From Syntrophobacter sp. DG_60 (GTDB lineage: Bacteria > Desulfobacterota > Desulfofervidia > Desulfofervidales > DG-60), in assembly GCA_001304365.1 (NCBI GenBank), contig LJNA01000101.1, positions 1 to 5,983 of the forward strand: DNA of 5,983 nt, written 5' to 3'. Both the position numbers and the translations under genes were made by a program. Under the pieces are notes generated by a model that had not been told where the DNA came from, made no database searches, and saw nothing but the letters and a program-made list of their open reading frames with translations. Shown here one piece after another: positions 1 to 5,816 of this stretch (position 1 is its first letter; each line of letters starts with the position of its first letter).

Positions 1-246
1 CTTCATAGTCCACATTTTGTTATATATGTTAGACCTAACCAACATCGAAGATTGGGCATAACGGTCAGCCGCCATGTGGGCAATGCAGTACAGAGGAATC
101 GGGTGAAAAGATTGCTACGTGAGTTTTTTAGGTTAAACAAACAAAAATTACCTTATTGCGACATGTTAATTGTTGCTAAAGAGGGGGCACCCCTTTTGAA
201 GTATCAACAAGTTTATGAAGAATTAAGTGGAGTGTTATTTAAATGA
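1..246 (+). CDS. rnpA: Ribonuclease P protein component, 5'-truncated by window edge
   Basis: This is the protein subunit of RNase P, which helps the catalytic RNA bind pre-tRNA and remove its 5' leader in the cytoplasm. The frame is open from base 1, giving 81 visible residues; the family is usually about 110-120, so roughly 30-40 N-terminal residues lie outside the window. The diagnostic stretch is [19 protein letters not shown] followed by LLREFFR, containing the basic RNR-x-KR-x-x-RE signature of the RNA-binding helix. An internal TTG at 52 could be taken for a start, but it falls inside the conserved fold and the frame continues upstream, so it is not the real one. The stop overlaps the yidD start by 4 bases (ATGA), implying translational coupling. 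Identification is firm. Confidence 0.96.
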   Translation, partial: LHSPHFVIYVRPNQHRRLGITVSRHVGNAVQRNRVKRLLREFFRLNKQKLPYCDMLIVAKEGAPLLKYQQVYEELSGVLFK

Positions 247-452
247 AATATTTATTATTAAAGATAATTAAATTTTACCAGTGGTCTATTTCACCACTTT
301 TTCCCTCCTCTTGCCGATTTTATCCTACATGTTCTGCTTATGCGGCAGAGGCCATAAGCCGATATGGCGTCTTGCGTGGGGGGTATAAGGCCTTGTGTCG
401 CATAGCCAAATGTCACCCTTTTCATCTTGGTGGCTATGACCCTGTAAAATAG
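243..452 (+). CDS. yidD: Membrane protein insertion efficiency factor YidD
   Basis: YidD is a small protein associated with the inner face of the membrane that aids YidC-dependent insertion of inner-membrane proteins. This 69-residue version is full length for the family. It has an amphipathic/hydrophobic N-terminus (about residues 1-20), the three-cysteine signature [16 protein letters not shown] (about 23-38), a GGYKALCRI segment, and the terminal [11 protein letters not shown] motif. The ATG overlaps the rnpA stop as ATGA. A GGAG at 229-232 inside rnpA is a plausible, slightly distant ribosome binding site. It sits between rnpA and yidC, its standard place. Nothing appears broken or missing. 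Confidence 0.96.
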   Translation: MKYLLLKIIKFYQWSISPLFPSSCRFYPTCSAYAAEAISRYGVLRGGYKALCRIAKCHPFHLGGYDPVK

Positions 453-470
453 GGATTTTGGAGTAAGAAG

Positions 471-2051
471 ATGGCCTATCGTGTGATTTTGGCCTTTGTG
501 CTTTCTTTACTTATTATTTTGGCCTATGACTATTTTTTTGTTCCCAAACAACCCCAGAAGAAGATAAAAGAAACAAAAAAAGTAGAAGAGACAGATAATT
601 ATCTTAAACCACCTAGGCTACCCGTTTCACCAAAGGCGGTCAAAACAGATTTTGGTAAGGAGATTGTTGTTTCCACACCCCTTTATGAGGCAACTTTTTA
701 TGAGGAAGGGGGATGTTTAAAAGCTTTCTCACTAAAAGGGTATCGAGAAAATGTTACTTCCAATTCACCCCCTAAAAAACTTATTTTGGCCCATGATAAC
801 CTGCCACTAAGGCTGCGTCTTTTAAATACCAGTCTTGGGAAAATAAGTTATAGTTCTGATGAGAGTAGATTGGAGATTAAAAAGGGGCAAGCGCAGGCAC
901 AGCTCTGTTTTATAGCAGAAAGCCCATCATTTTTAATCAAAAGAATCTATACATTTTATCCAGAAAAATATTATTTTGACCTTAACATAGTGTTAGAAAA
1001 CAAAGGCAAAGAGGTTTTTAAAGACAATTTAGCCTTGTCCCTAGCAAACAAATGGCCTGAAAAACAGGGGTATGGTTCTTTTTCTGGGGCAGTTTTTTTG
1101 TTGAATAATCAATTTAAATCATTACAGCGCAAAAAGATCAAAGATGAGATAGTAAAGGCAGGAGAAGTTAAGTGGGTGGGGTTGGGTGATAAGTATTTTA
1201 TGACAGTCATAATAAATAAGGCATTTGAGAAGGCAAGCTTTATTTTAAATACCCATTCTGAGCTATTAACCTGTGAATTTTTGACCCCACCTATAACATT
1301 GAGACCAAATGAAAAAAGGTCTATTCCCTTTTTGCTTTACTTTGGCCCAAAGGAAATAGATAGACTTAAGGCCATGGGCTTTCATTTAGACAAGGCTGTA
1401 AATTTCGGATTTTTTGGTTCTATCAGTAAATTTGCGCTTTATGTACTAAAATGGTTTTATAGATTTACCCATAATTATGGCATAGCTATCATTGTATTGA
1501 CTTTAGTGATTAAAATTTTGTTTTGGCCTTTGACTCATCACAGTTTTAAGTCTATGAAAGATATGCAAAGGCTACAACCTCAGATTGCCAAAATTAGGCA
1601 GAGGTATAAGGATGATAAGATGCGCATGAATCAAGAGATAATGAGCCTTTACCGTACATATAAAATAAACCCTATGGGGGGCTGTCTGCCTATGATTTTA
1701 CAAATTCCAGTATTTTTTGCCCTTTATTACGCATTACTTTATGCCATAGAGCTACGGCATGCCCCATTTATTTCATATTTTCCTTTCACTGAAAAGATTT
1801 GGCTAGCTGACTTATCGGCAAAAGACCCTTATTATATTACCCCTATTATAATGGGTATTTCCATGTTGGTACAACAAAAACTGACACCTGCTGCATCTAT
1901 GAATCCTACACAAGAGAAATTAATGCTGTTTATGCCTATATTTTTTACTGTGATCTTTCTTAATTTCCCTTCGGGTTTGGTAATTTATTGGTTAATAAAT
2001 AATATCCTTTCTATTGTTCAGCAAATTTATATTAATCGTCGAACTAAGTAA
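471..2051 (+). CDS. yidC: Membrane protein insertase YidC (Gram-negative type)
   Basis: YidC inserts and folds inner-membrane proteins, alone or with SecYEG. The 526 residues show an N-terminal transmembrane anchor (about 4-23), a lysine/glutamate-rich linker (25-45), a large periplasmic beta-rich domain (about 55-300), and the conserved insertase core (about 320-522). The core has HNYGIAIIVLTLVIK and FWPLTHHSFKSMKDMQRLQP (334-370), a cytoplasmic helical hairpin through NPMGGCLPMILQIPVFFALYY (400-420), ELRHAPF (427-433), LSAKDPYYITPIIMG (448-462), and FPSGLVIYWLINN (499-511). The position matching E. coli Arg366 in the hydrophilic groove is Lys348, a basic replacement I recall from related lineages. 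GGAG at 460-463 lies 7 bases before the ATG, supporting this start. The gap to yidD is 18 bases, so the genes are probably co-transcribed. Confidence 0.98.
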   Translation: MAYRVILAFVLSLLIILAYDYFFVPKQPQKKIKETKKVEETDNYLKPPRLPVSPKAVKTDFGKEIVVSTPLYEATFYEEGGCLKAFSLKGYRENVTSNSPPKKLILAHDNLPLRLRLLNTSLGKISYSSDESRLEIKKGQAQAQLCFIAESPSFLIKRIYTFYPEKYYFDLNIVLENKGKEVFKDNLALSLANKWPEKQGYGSFSGAVFLLNNQFKSLQRKKIKDEIVKAGEVKWVGLGDKYFMTVIINKAFEKASFILNTHSELLTCEFLTPPITLRPNEKRSIPFLLYFGPKEIDRLKAMGFHLDKAVNFGFFGSISKFALYVLKWFYRFTHNYGIAIIVLTLVIKILFWPLTHHSFKSMKDMQRLQPQIAKIRQRYKDDKMRMNQEIMSLYRTYKINPMGGCLPMILQIPVFFALYYALLYAIELRHAPFISYFPFTEKIWLADLSAKDPYYITPIIMGISMLVQQKLTPAASMNPTQEKLMLFMPIFFTVIFLNFPSGLVIYWLINNILSIVQQIYINRRTK

Positions 2052-2062
2052 GGGAGGAGGAA

Positions 2063-2707
2063 ATGGAAGTTTACGAATTTGAGGGCAAAACTGTTGAGGA
2101 AGCCATTGAGAAGGCCTGCGCTACTCTTAATACCCAAAAAGAGTGCTTAGATATTCAAGTAATCTCTGAAGCTTCTAGCGGTATTTTAGGACTAGTGGGT
2201 GTAAAAAGGGCAAAGATTAAAGTGACCATGAAACAACAGACTGAAAAGGCTGTAAACTTGGCAAAAGATGTATTAGAGAAATTTTTATCCTGTTTCCCTA
2301 TGCCTGCTAGATTAGAGGTGGAGGCCGAAGAAGGCATTACTCGGTTTAACATTATAGGAGATGGCTCAGGTATTTTAATTGGAAAACAGGGACAGACTCT
2401 AAATGAATTAGAGTATATTTTTCAAAAAATGGTGCAAAAGCAATGGGGTGGATTACTTCCAGTGAGAATTATTTTAGATGCAGAAGGCTATCGTAAAAGA
2501 CGTCTTGATTCCTTAAAAGAAACTGCTCAAAGATTAGCAACTAAGGCCAAGAAGTTAGGTAAAACAGTTTCTACAGTACCTTTATCGCCAGCAGAAAGAA
2601 GGGTAGTCCATATTACCTTACAAAAAGATGCGGAAATAAAGACCAGAAGTTCAGGTGAGGGGGCATTGAAAAGGGTTGATATTATTCCTATAAGGACTTC
2701 TCAGTGA
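2063..2707 (+). CDS. jag: Jag/KhpB-family RNA-binding protein (Jag_N-KH-R3H)
   Basis: Jag (also KhpB or EloR) is a cytoplasmic RNA-binding protein, linked in Gram-positive bacteria to cell elongation and post-transcriptional control; its role in Gram-negative species is less clear. The 214 residues have all three domains: Jag_N (about 1-54, with VEEAIEKA and the GILGLVGVKRAKIKV ending), a KH domain (about 65-142, with GKQG at 107-110 in the GxxG position followed by TLNELEYIFQKMV), and R3H (about 148-210, with the Arg179-x3-His183 signature in SPAERRVVH). A very strong GGGAGGAGG at 2052-2060 precedes the ATG by two bases; its 5' portion gives normal spacing. It starts 11 bases after yidC, and its stop overlaps the leuD start by 4 bases (GTGA). 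Confidence 0.95.
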   Translation: MEVYEFEGKTVEEAIEKACATLNTQKECLDIQVISEASSGILGLVGVKRAKIKVTMKQQTEKAVNLAKDVLEKFLSCFPMPARLEVEAEEGITRFNIIGDGSGILIGKQGQTLNELEYIFQKMVQKQWGGLLPVRIILDAEGYRKRRLDSLKETAQRLATKAKKLGKTVSTVPLSPAERRVVHITLQKDAEIKTRSSGEGALKRVDIIPIRTSQ

Positions 2708-3198
2708 CTATTCAGGGTAAGGTGTGGAGATTTGGGGATAATATTGATACAGAGGTGATCATCCCAGCAAGGTATTTAAACACTTCTGACATTGAAATTT
2801 TGGCCAGACACTGCCTAGAAGGGGTAAGACCAGGGTTTGCAGAATTGATTAGTGAAGGAGACATCATTCTTGCTGGGAGGAATTTTGGTTGCGGTTCTTC
2901 ACGAGAGCATGCCCCTTTGGCCATAAAGGGTGCTGGTATAAGGGCCATAGTAGCAAAGAGCTTTTCTAGGATATTTTATCGAAATTCCTTTAATATCGGG
3001 CTTCTTCTTATAGAGTCAGAGGAAGTAGTGGAGGCGACACAGGAAGGGGATATAATTAGGATCTGCCTTGATGATGGCAAGATTATCAACACTACCAAGA
3101 ACTTGGTCTTTGAAATTCAACCCTTGCCACCCTTTATGAAAGTACTAATTACTGATGGGGGGCTTATCCCCCATTTGCTAAAACAAGGTGGATGGTAA
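2704..3198 (+). CDS. leuD: 3-isopropylmalate dehydratase small subunit, GTG start
   Basis: LeuD is the small swivelling subunit that pairs with the iron-sulfur subunit LeuC to convert 2-isopropylmalate to 3-isopropylmalate in leucine synthesis. At 164 residues it is the short form found in archaea and many anaerobic bacteria, not the roughly 200-residue E. coli form. Visible are GKVWRFGDNIDTEVIIPARYLNT (5-27), with YLNT at the substrate-selectivity loop, the NFGCGSSREHAP signature (60-71), SFSRIFYRNSFNIGLL (86-101) and the terminal GGLIPHLL. The GTG start overlaps the jag stop, and AAGGA at 2692-2696 lies 7 bases ahead, so GTG is well supported. No leuC is adjacent. Relatives act on homoaconitate or citraconate; leuB next door makes the leucine role most likely. 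Confidence 0.9.
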   Translation: MTIQGKVWRFGDNIDTEVIIPARYLNTSDIEILARHCLEGVRPGFAELISEGDIILAGRNFGCGSSREHAPLAIKGAGIRAIVAKSFSRIFYRNSFNIGLLLIESEEVVEATQEGDIIRICLDDGKIINTTKNLVFEIQPLPPFMKVLITDGGLIPHLLKQGGW

Positions 3199-3204
3199 GA
3201 ATAG

Positions 3205-3296
3205 TTTGTTGGGTTTACACGGTTTATTGAGTTCTTTGGGTTTACACGGTTTTAACCCAATAAACATGATAAACACAACGAACCAAGTAAACACAA
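3205..3296 (+). repeat. Intergenic palindromic 9-mer array element, copy 1 (upstream of leuB)
   Basis: Five consecutive 9-base units read on the + strand: TTTGTTGGG (3205), TTTACACGG (3214), TTTATTGAG (3223), TTCTTTGGG (3232), TTTACACGG (3241). A TTTTAA hinge follows (3250-3255), then units in inverted orientation: CCCAATAAA (3256), CATGATAAA (3265), CACAACGAA (3274), CCAAGTAAA (3283) and a partial one (from 3292). The two arms align without gaps at 27 of 41 positions counted by hand, so the transcript could form a long imperfect hairpin. The centre TTTTAACCCAATAAACA (3250-3266) is identical in copy 2. The right end meets the leuB ATG. No terminal target-site duplication was seen, and the function is unknown. 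Confidence 0.85.
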
Positions 3297-4364
3297 ATGA
3301 GGAGACATTATAAAATTGGTGTGATATCGGGGGATGGCATCGGCCCAGAGGTAGCTGCTGAAGGGATTAAGGTACTTGAGGCAGCAAGTGAAGTTTTTGA
3401 TATTAAATTTGATTTTATCTATTATCCTTATGGAGGTGAGCACTACTTAAGGACAAAAGAGCTTTTACCAGATGGGGCCATCGAGGCATTCAAGGATTTG
3501 GATGCCATTTATTTTGGAGCGATTGGGCACCCGGATGTAAAACCAGGCATTTTAGAGCAAGGCATCTTGCTTAAAATCAGGCAGGCCTTAGATCAATACA
3601 TTAACTTAAGACCAGTGAGACTCTATCCTGGGGTATATTGTCCCATTAAAGATAAAGGCCCAGAGGATATAGGCTTTGTGGTGGTGAGGGAGAACACAGA
3701 GGGCCTTTATGTAGGGACAGGTGGTTTTTTAAAACATGGCACTAAAGAGGAAGTGGCCATTCAGACCTCAATTAATACCTATAAAGGCATAGAGCGTTGC
3801 ATAAGATATGCGTTTGAATATTGTCAAAAGAGAAATAAAATGAAAAAAGTTACACTTTGTGGAAAATCCAATGTTTTGACATATGCCTCAGGACTATGGG
3901 TGCGTGTTTTTGAAGAGATAGCTAATGATTACCCTGATATAAAAACTGATTATGCCCATGTAGATGCTATTTGCATGTGGATGATTAAAAATCCTGAAAA
4001 ATTTGATATAATTGTTACAGATAATATGTTTGGAGACATTATCACAGATTTAGGGGCTATTTTACAAGGGGGCTTAGGGATAGCCGCTGGAGGAAATATA
4101 AATCCTAAAGGTGTTTCCATGTTTGAGCCCATTGGTGGGTCTGCTCCTAAATATAGAGGAAAAGGCATAGCCAATCCTTTAGCAGCCATTTCAGCTGCTC
4201 AGATAATGTTAGAAACTTTAAGTGAGGATAAGGCAGCTCAGGCTATAGAAGAAGGAGTTATATATGCAGCTAGCCACCTAAAAGGTATGTCTGCAGGAGA
4301 AATGGGTTATATCACCAGCGAAGTGGGCAGCTTGGTAGCTCAGCATATAGAAAGAAGTTTATAG
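3297..4364 (+). CDS. leuB: 3-isopropylmalate dehydrogenase (isocitrate/isopropylmalate dehydrogenase family)
   Basis: LeuB oxidatively decarboxylates 3-isopropylmalate to 2-oxoisocaproate, the last dedicated leucine step before transamination. The 355 residues are full length. Motifs: GDGIGPEV (12-19), LLKIRQALDQYINLRPVR (91-108, substrate-binding arginines), RENTEGLY (131-138, with Arg131 and Tyr138), Lys190 in CGKSNVL, and the metal-binding aspartates Asp223, Asp247 and Asp251 in HVDA and FGDIITD. The nucleotide-binding loop is EPIGGSAPKYRGKGIANP (277-294). Overall it resembles the actinobacterial-type LeuB more than the E. coli type. RENTEGLY and Lys-Tyr after GSAP are isocitrate/homoisocitrate dehydrogenase-like, so a related 2-hydroxyacid substrate is possible; leuD beside it favours LeuB. 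An in-frame TAA at 3288-3290 forces a start at 3297 or later. ATG 3297 has no upstream Shine-Dalgarno sequence. Confidence 0.88.
   Translation: MRRHYKIGVISGDGIGPEVAAEGIKVLEAASEVFDIKFDFIYYPYGGEHYLRTKELLPDGAIEAFKDLDAIYFGAIGHPDVKPGILEQGILLKIRQALDQYINLRPVRLYPGVYCPIKDKGPEDIGFVVVRENTEGLYVGTGGFLKHGTKEEVAIQTSINTYKGIERCIRYAFEYCQKRNKMKKVTLCGKSNVLTYASGLWVRVFEEIANDYPDIKTDYAHVDAICMWMIKNPEKFDIIVTDNMFGDIITDLGAILQGGLGIAAGGNINPKGVSMFEPIGGSAPKYRGKGIANPLAAISAAQIMLETLSEDKAAQAIEEGVIYAASHLKGMSAGEMGYITSEVGSLVAQHIERSL
3300..3305 (+). promoter_or_regulatory. Shine-Dalgarno-like AGGAGA lying just inside leuB
   Basis: AGGAGA sits immediately after the only available ATG of leuB (3297-3299) instead of before it. It would be ideally spaced for a start around 3310, where the sequence now reads ATTATAAAATTGG with no ATG. 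The 20 bases upstream of 3297 (the repeat's right arm) contain no purine-rich ribosome binding site. It may be a remnant of the ancestral leuB ribosome binding site. Confidence 0.45.
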
Positions 4365-4366
4365 GG

Positions 4367-4460
4367 TTTATTGAGTTTACACGGTTTACTCAGTTCCTAG
4401 TTCTTTGAGTCTACATGATTTTAACCCAATAAACACAATGAACTCAAGAAACTCAATTAA
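4367..4460 (+). repeat. Intergenic palindromic 9-mer array element, copy 2 (between leuB and asd)
   Basis: This copy has the same order of units as copy 1: TTTATTGAG (4367), TTTACACGG (4376), TTTACTCAG (4385), a 7-base TTCCTAG (4394), TTCTTTGAG (4401), TCTACATGA (4410), the TTTTAA hinge (4419-4424), then inverted units CCCAATAAA (4425), CACAATGAA (4434), CTCAAGAAA (4443) and CTCAATTAA (4452). The centre TTTTAACCCAATAAACA (4419-4435) matches copy 1 exactly. It begins three bases after the leuB stop codon and ends eight bases before the asd ribosome binding site, leaving that site intact. It is in the same orientation as copy 1, so leuB is bracketed by direct copies. Confidence 0.85.
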
Positions 4461-4467
4461 CTATATC

Positions 4468-4473
4468 AGAGGT
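4468..4473 (+). promoter_or_regulatory. Ribosome binding site of asd
   Basis: AGAGGT lies 7 bases before ATG 4481 and is the only purine-rich site in the gap. It fixes the asd start and lies outside the repeat, unlike the situation at leuB. Confidence 0.75.
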
Positions 4474-4480
4474 AAATAAG

Positions 4481-5497
4481 ATGAAAGAAGTCAATGTTGC
4501 TGTAGTAGGTGCTACAGGTGCTGTGGGCAATGAGATGGTTAAGATATTGGAGGAAAGAAGGTTTCCTATAAATGAATTAAAGCTATTGGCCTCTAAACGC
4601 TCCTTAGGAAAAAAGATGGGTTTTAACGGTGAAGAGGTCGCGATAGAAGAATTAACAGAAGATGCATTTACTGATGTACAAGTATCCCTTTTCTCTGCAG
4701 GGGCCAGTGTAAGTAGAAAGTTTGCCCCCATTGCTGCTAAATCTGGTTGTATAGTGGTTGATAATTCCAGTGCCTTCCGCATGGAACCAGATGTTCCCTT
4801 AGTGGTTCCAGAGGTGAATCCCCATGCTATAGCCCAATACAGCAACCAGGGAATTATCGCAAATCCTAATTGCTCCACTATTCAAATGGTGGTAGCGCTT
4901 AAGCCTATTCATGATGTATCTAGGATTAAACGTATAGTAGTGGCCACCTATCAAGCAGTTTCTGGTACAGGAAAGAGGGCTATAGAGGAATTGTCTAATC
5001 AAACTCAGGCCATCTTTAACCTTAAAGAGATTGTTTGTAATGTTTATCCTCATCAAATTGCCTTTAACTGTCTGCCACATATAGATATATTTTTAGAAAA
5101 TGGTTACACCAAGGAAGAAATGAAGATGTGTTATGAAACAAAAAAGATTATGGAAGATGATAGCATAGAGGTTACAGCTACCTGCGTGCGTGTGCCTGTA
5201 TTCTATAGTCATTCTGAAGCAGTGAATATAGAACTAGAAAAAAGGCTAACAGCAAATGAAGTAAGGGATATTTTGTCTAATGCCCCAGGAGTTAAGGTAG
5301 CAGATAATCCTGATAAAAATGAATATCCACTAGCCATTTATGCAGCCGGTAGGGACGAGGTATTTGTTGGTCGGATTAGAGAAGATGCCTCTAAAGAAAA
5401 TTGTGTTGATATGTGGATAGTATCAGATAATATCCGTAAAGGCGCAGCCCTTAATGCCGTACAAATTGCAGAACTTTTATTAGAAAGATATTTATAG
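4481..5497 (+). CDS. asd: Aspartate-semialdehyde dehydrogenase
   Basis: Asd reduces L-aspartyl-4-phosphate to L-aspartate 4-semialdehyde with NADPH, the branch point toward diaminopimelate/lysine, threonine, methionine and isoleucine. The 338 residues are full length. The N-terminal Rossmann motif is [14 protein letters not shown] (6-19), then DNSSAFRM (94-101) and VPEVNPHA (109-116). The nucleophile is Cys131 in NPNCSTIQ, followed by [10 protein letters not shown] (155-164, Gln158). The substrate/acid-base region is [11 protein letters not shown] (237-247) with Arg237 and His244, and the C-terminus has [16 protein letters not shown]. All expected catalytic residues are present. The long catalytic insert places it with the common bacterial Asd subfamily. 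A leuD-leuB-asd order is, to my knowledge, recurrent in Desulfobacterota. No promoter or lysine riboswitch was recognised upstream; the repeat fills most of the gap. Confidence 0.97.
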   Translation: MKEVNVAVVGATGAVGNEMVKILEERRFPINELKLLASKRSLGKKMGFNGEEVAIEELTEDAFTDVQVSLFSAGASVSRKFAPIAAKSGCIVVDNSSAFRMEPDVPLVVPEVNPHAIAQYSNQGIIANPNCSTIQMVVALKPIHDVSRIKRIVVATYQAVSGTGKRAIEELSNQTQAIFNLKEIVCNVYPHQIAFNCLPHIDIFLENGYTKEEMKMCYETKKIMEDDSIEVTATCVRVPVFYSHSEAVNIELEKRLTANEVRDILSNAPGVKVADNPDKNEYPLAIYAAGRDEVFVGRIREDASKENCVDMWIVSDNIRKGAALNAVQIAELLLERYL

Positions 5498-5509
5498 AAG
5501 CTCAAAAAC

Positions 5510-5536
5510 TTGACAAGGGATGATCTTAAATATAAA
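5510..5536 (+). promoter_or_regulatory. Candidate sigma70-type promoter for tRNA-Pro
   Basis: A perfect -35 box TTGACA (5510-5515) is followed by TATAAA (5531-5536) at a short 15-base spacing. Transcription would begin about 7 bases before the tRNA. It starts 13 bases after the asd stop. The -10 box could also be the shifted TAAAAA at 5533 with 17-base spacing. Confidence 0.5.
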
Positions 5537-5549
5537 AAAAGATAAATGT

Positions 5550-5626
5550 CGGGACGTGGCGCAGCCTGGTAGCGCACCTGCATGGGGCGCAGGTGGTCGC
5601 AGGTTCAAATCCTGTCGTCCCGACCA
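5550..5626 (+). tRNA. tRNA-Pro, anticodon GGG, encoded CCA
   Basis: A full cloverleaf can be drawn by hand over 77 bases. The acceptor stem pairs CGGGACG (5550-5556) with CGTCCCG (5616-5622), the D stem GCGC/GCGC (5559-5562, 5572-5575), the anticodon stem CCTGC/GCAGG (5577-5581, 5589-5593), and the T stem GCAGG/CCTGT (5599-5603, 5611-5615) around TTCAAAT. The anticodon loop ATGGGGC places GGG at 5584-5586, reading CCC and CCU proline codons, with G37 next to it. The C1-G72 pair and A73 are bacterial proline identity elements, and CCA is encoded (5624-5626). A T6 tract follows directly. Confidence 0.97.
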
Positions 5627-5632
5627 TTTTTT

Positions 5633-5685
5633 ATGGGCATTTTCAGAAGCCTGGCTTTTCCCTTTTTTTTTAAAAAAGTGCCCAT
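5633..5685. repeat. Inverted repeat downstream of tRNA-Pro
   Basis: ATGGGCA (5633-5639) is the exact reverse complement of TGCCCAT (5679-5685). Pairing extends through a T-G wobble and three A-T pairs (TTT 5641-5643 with AAA 5675-5677), giving about 11 pairs. The flanking T6 (5627-5632) and A7 (5689-5695) could add further pairs across a small CAG bulge. The interior holds the terminator-like hairpin listed separately. No coding potential was recognised in 5627-5816. Confidence 0.55.
5645..5671 (+). terminator. Weak candidate intrinsic terminator after tRNA-Pro
   Basis: AGAAGC and GCTTTT (5645-5650, 5654-5659) can form a 6-pair stem with one G-T wobble around a CTG loop. It is followed by CCC and then nine T residues (5663-5671). 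The stem is short and poor in G+C, so termination may instead use the tRNA fold plus the T6 tract, or be processing-dependent. Confidence 0.4.
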
Positions 5686-5816
5686 CAGAAAAAAAGTTGT
5701 CCAGTGAAAGCCAATCAGAACCTTGGGTTATTTAGAAGACAGGCAAGTAATAGTAAGGTGCCCAGTAGGATATTGTGCCTATAAAACCAATTATCAGTTT
5801 TTATGCTTAAAGTTCC

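Noticed and set aside
52..246. rnpA read as starting at TTG 52
   Set aside because: The same frame is open to base 1 and the upstream residues ([20 protein letters not shown]) fit the RnpA fold; TTG 52 is an internal Leu codon.
3241..3270. Promoter for leuB inside repeat copy 1 (TTTACA at 3241, CATGAT at 3265)
   Set aside because: The -10 match is weak, and TTTACA is simply part of the repeat unit, present at several places; copy 2 does not keep it at the matching unit.
3950..4189. Minus-strand open frames opposite jag, leuD, leuB and asd
   Set aside because: They lie antisense to well-supported genes, show no family motifs and are explained by the codon pattern of the opposite strand.
3205..4460. 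CRISPR array or phage attachment site from the 9-base repeats
   Set aside because: Units are too short, contiguous, degenerate and inverted about a hinge, with no spacers, cas genes or integrase nearby.
4365..4480. Lysine riboswitch or T-box leader upstream of asd
   Set aside because: The 116-base gap is mostly the repeat element; no conserved riboswitch or T-box sequence could be recognised.
5520..5735. 71-codon + strand open frame over the tRNA
   Set aside because: It translates straight through tRNA-Pro, giving the familiar spurious peptide with the 'RRFKSCRP' ending, and has no supporting ribosome site or family.
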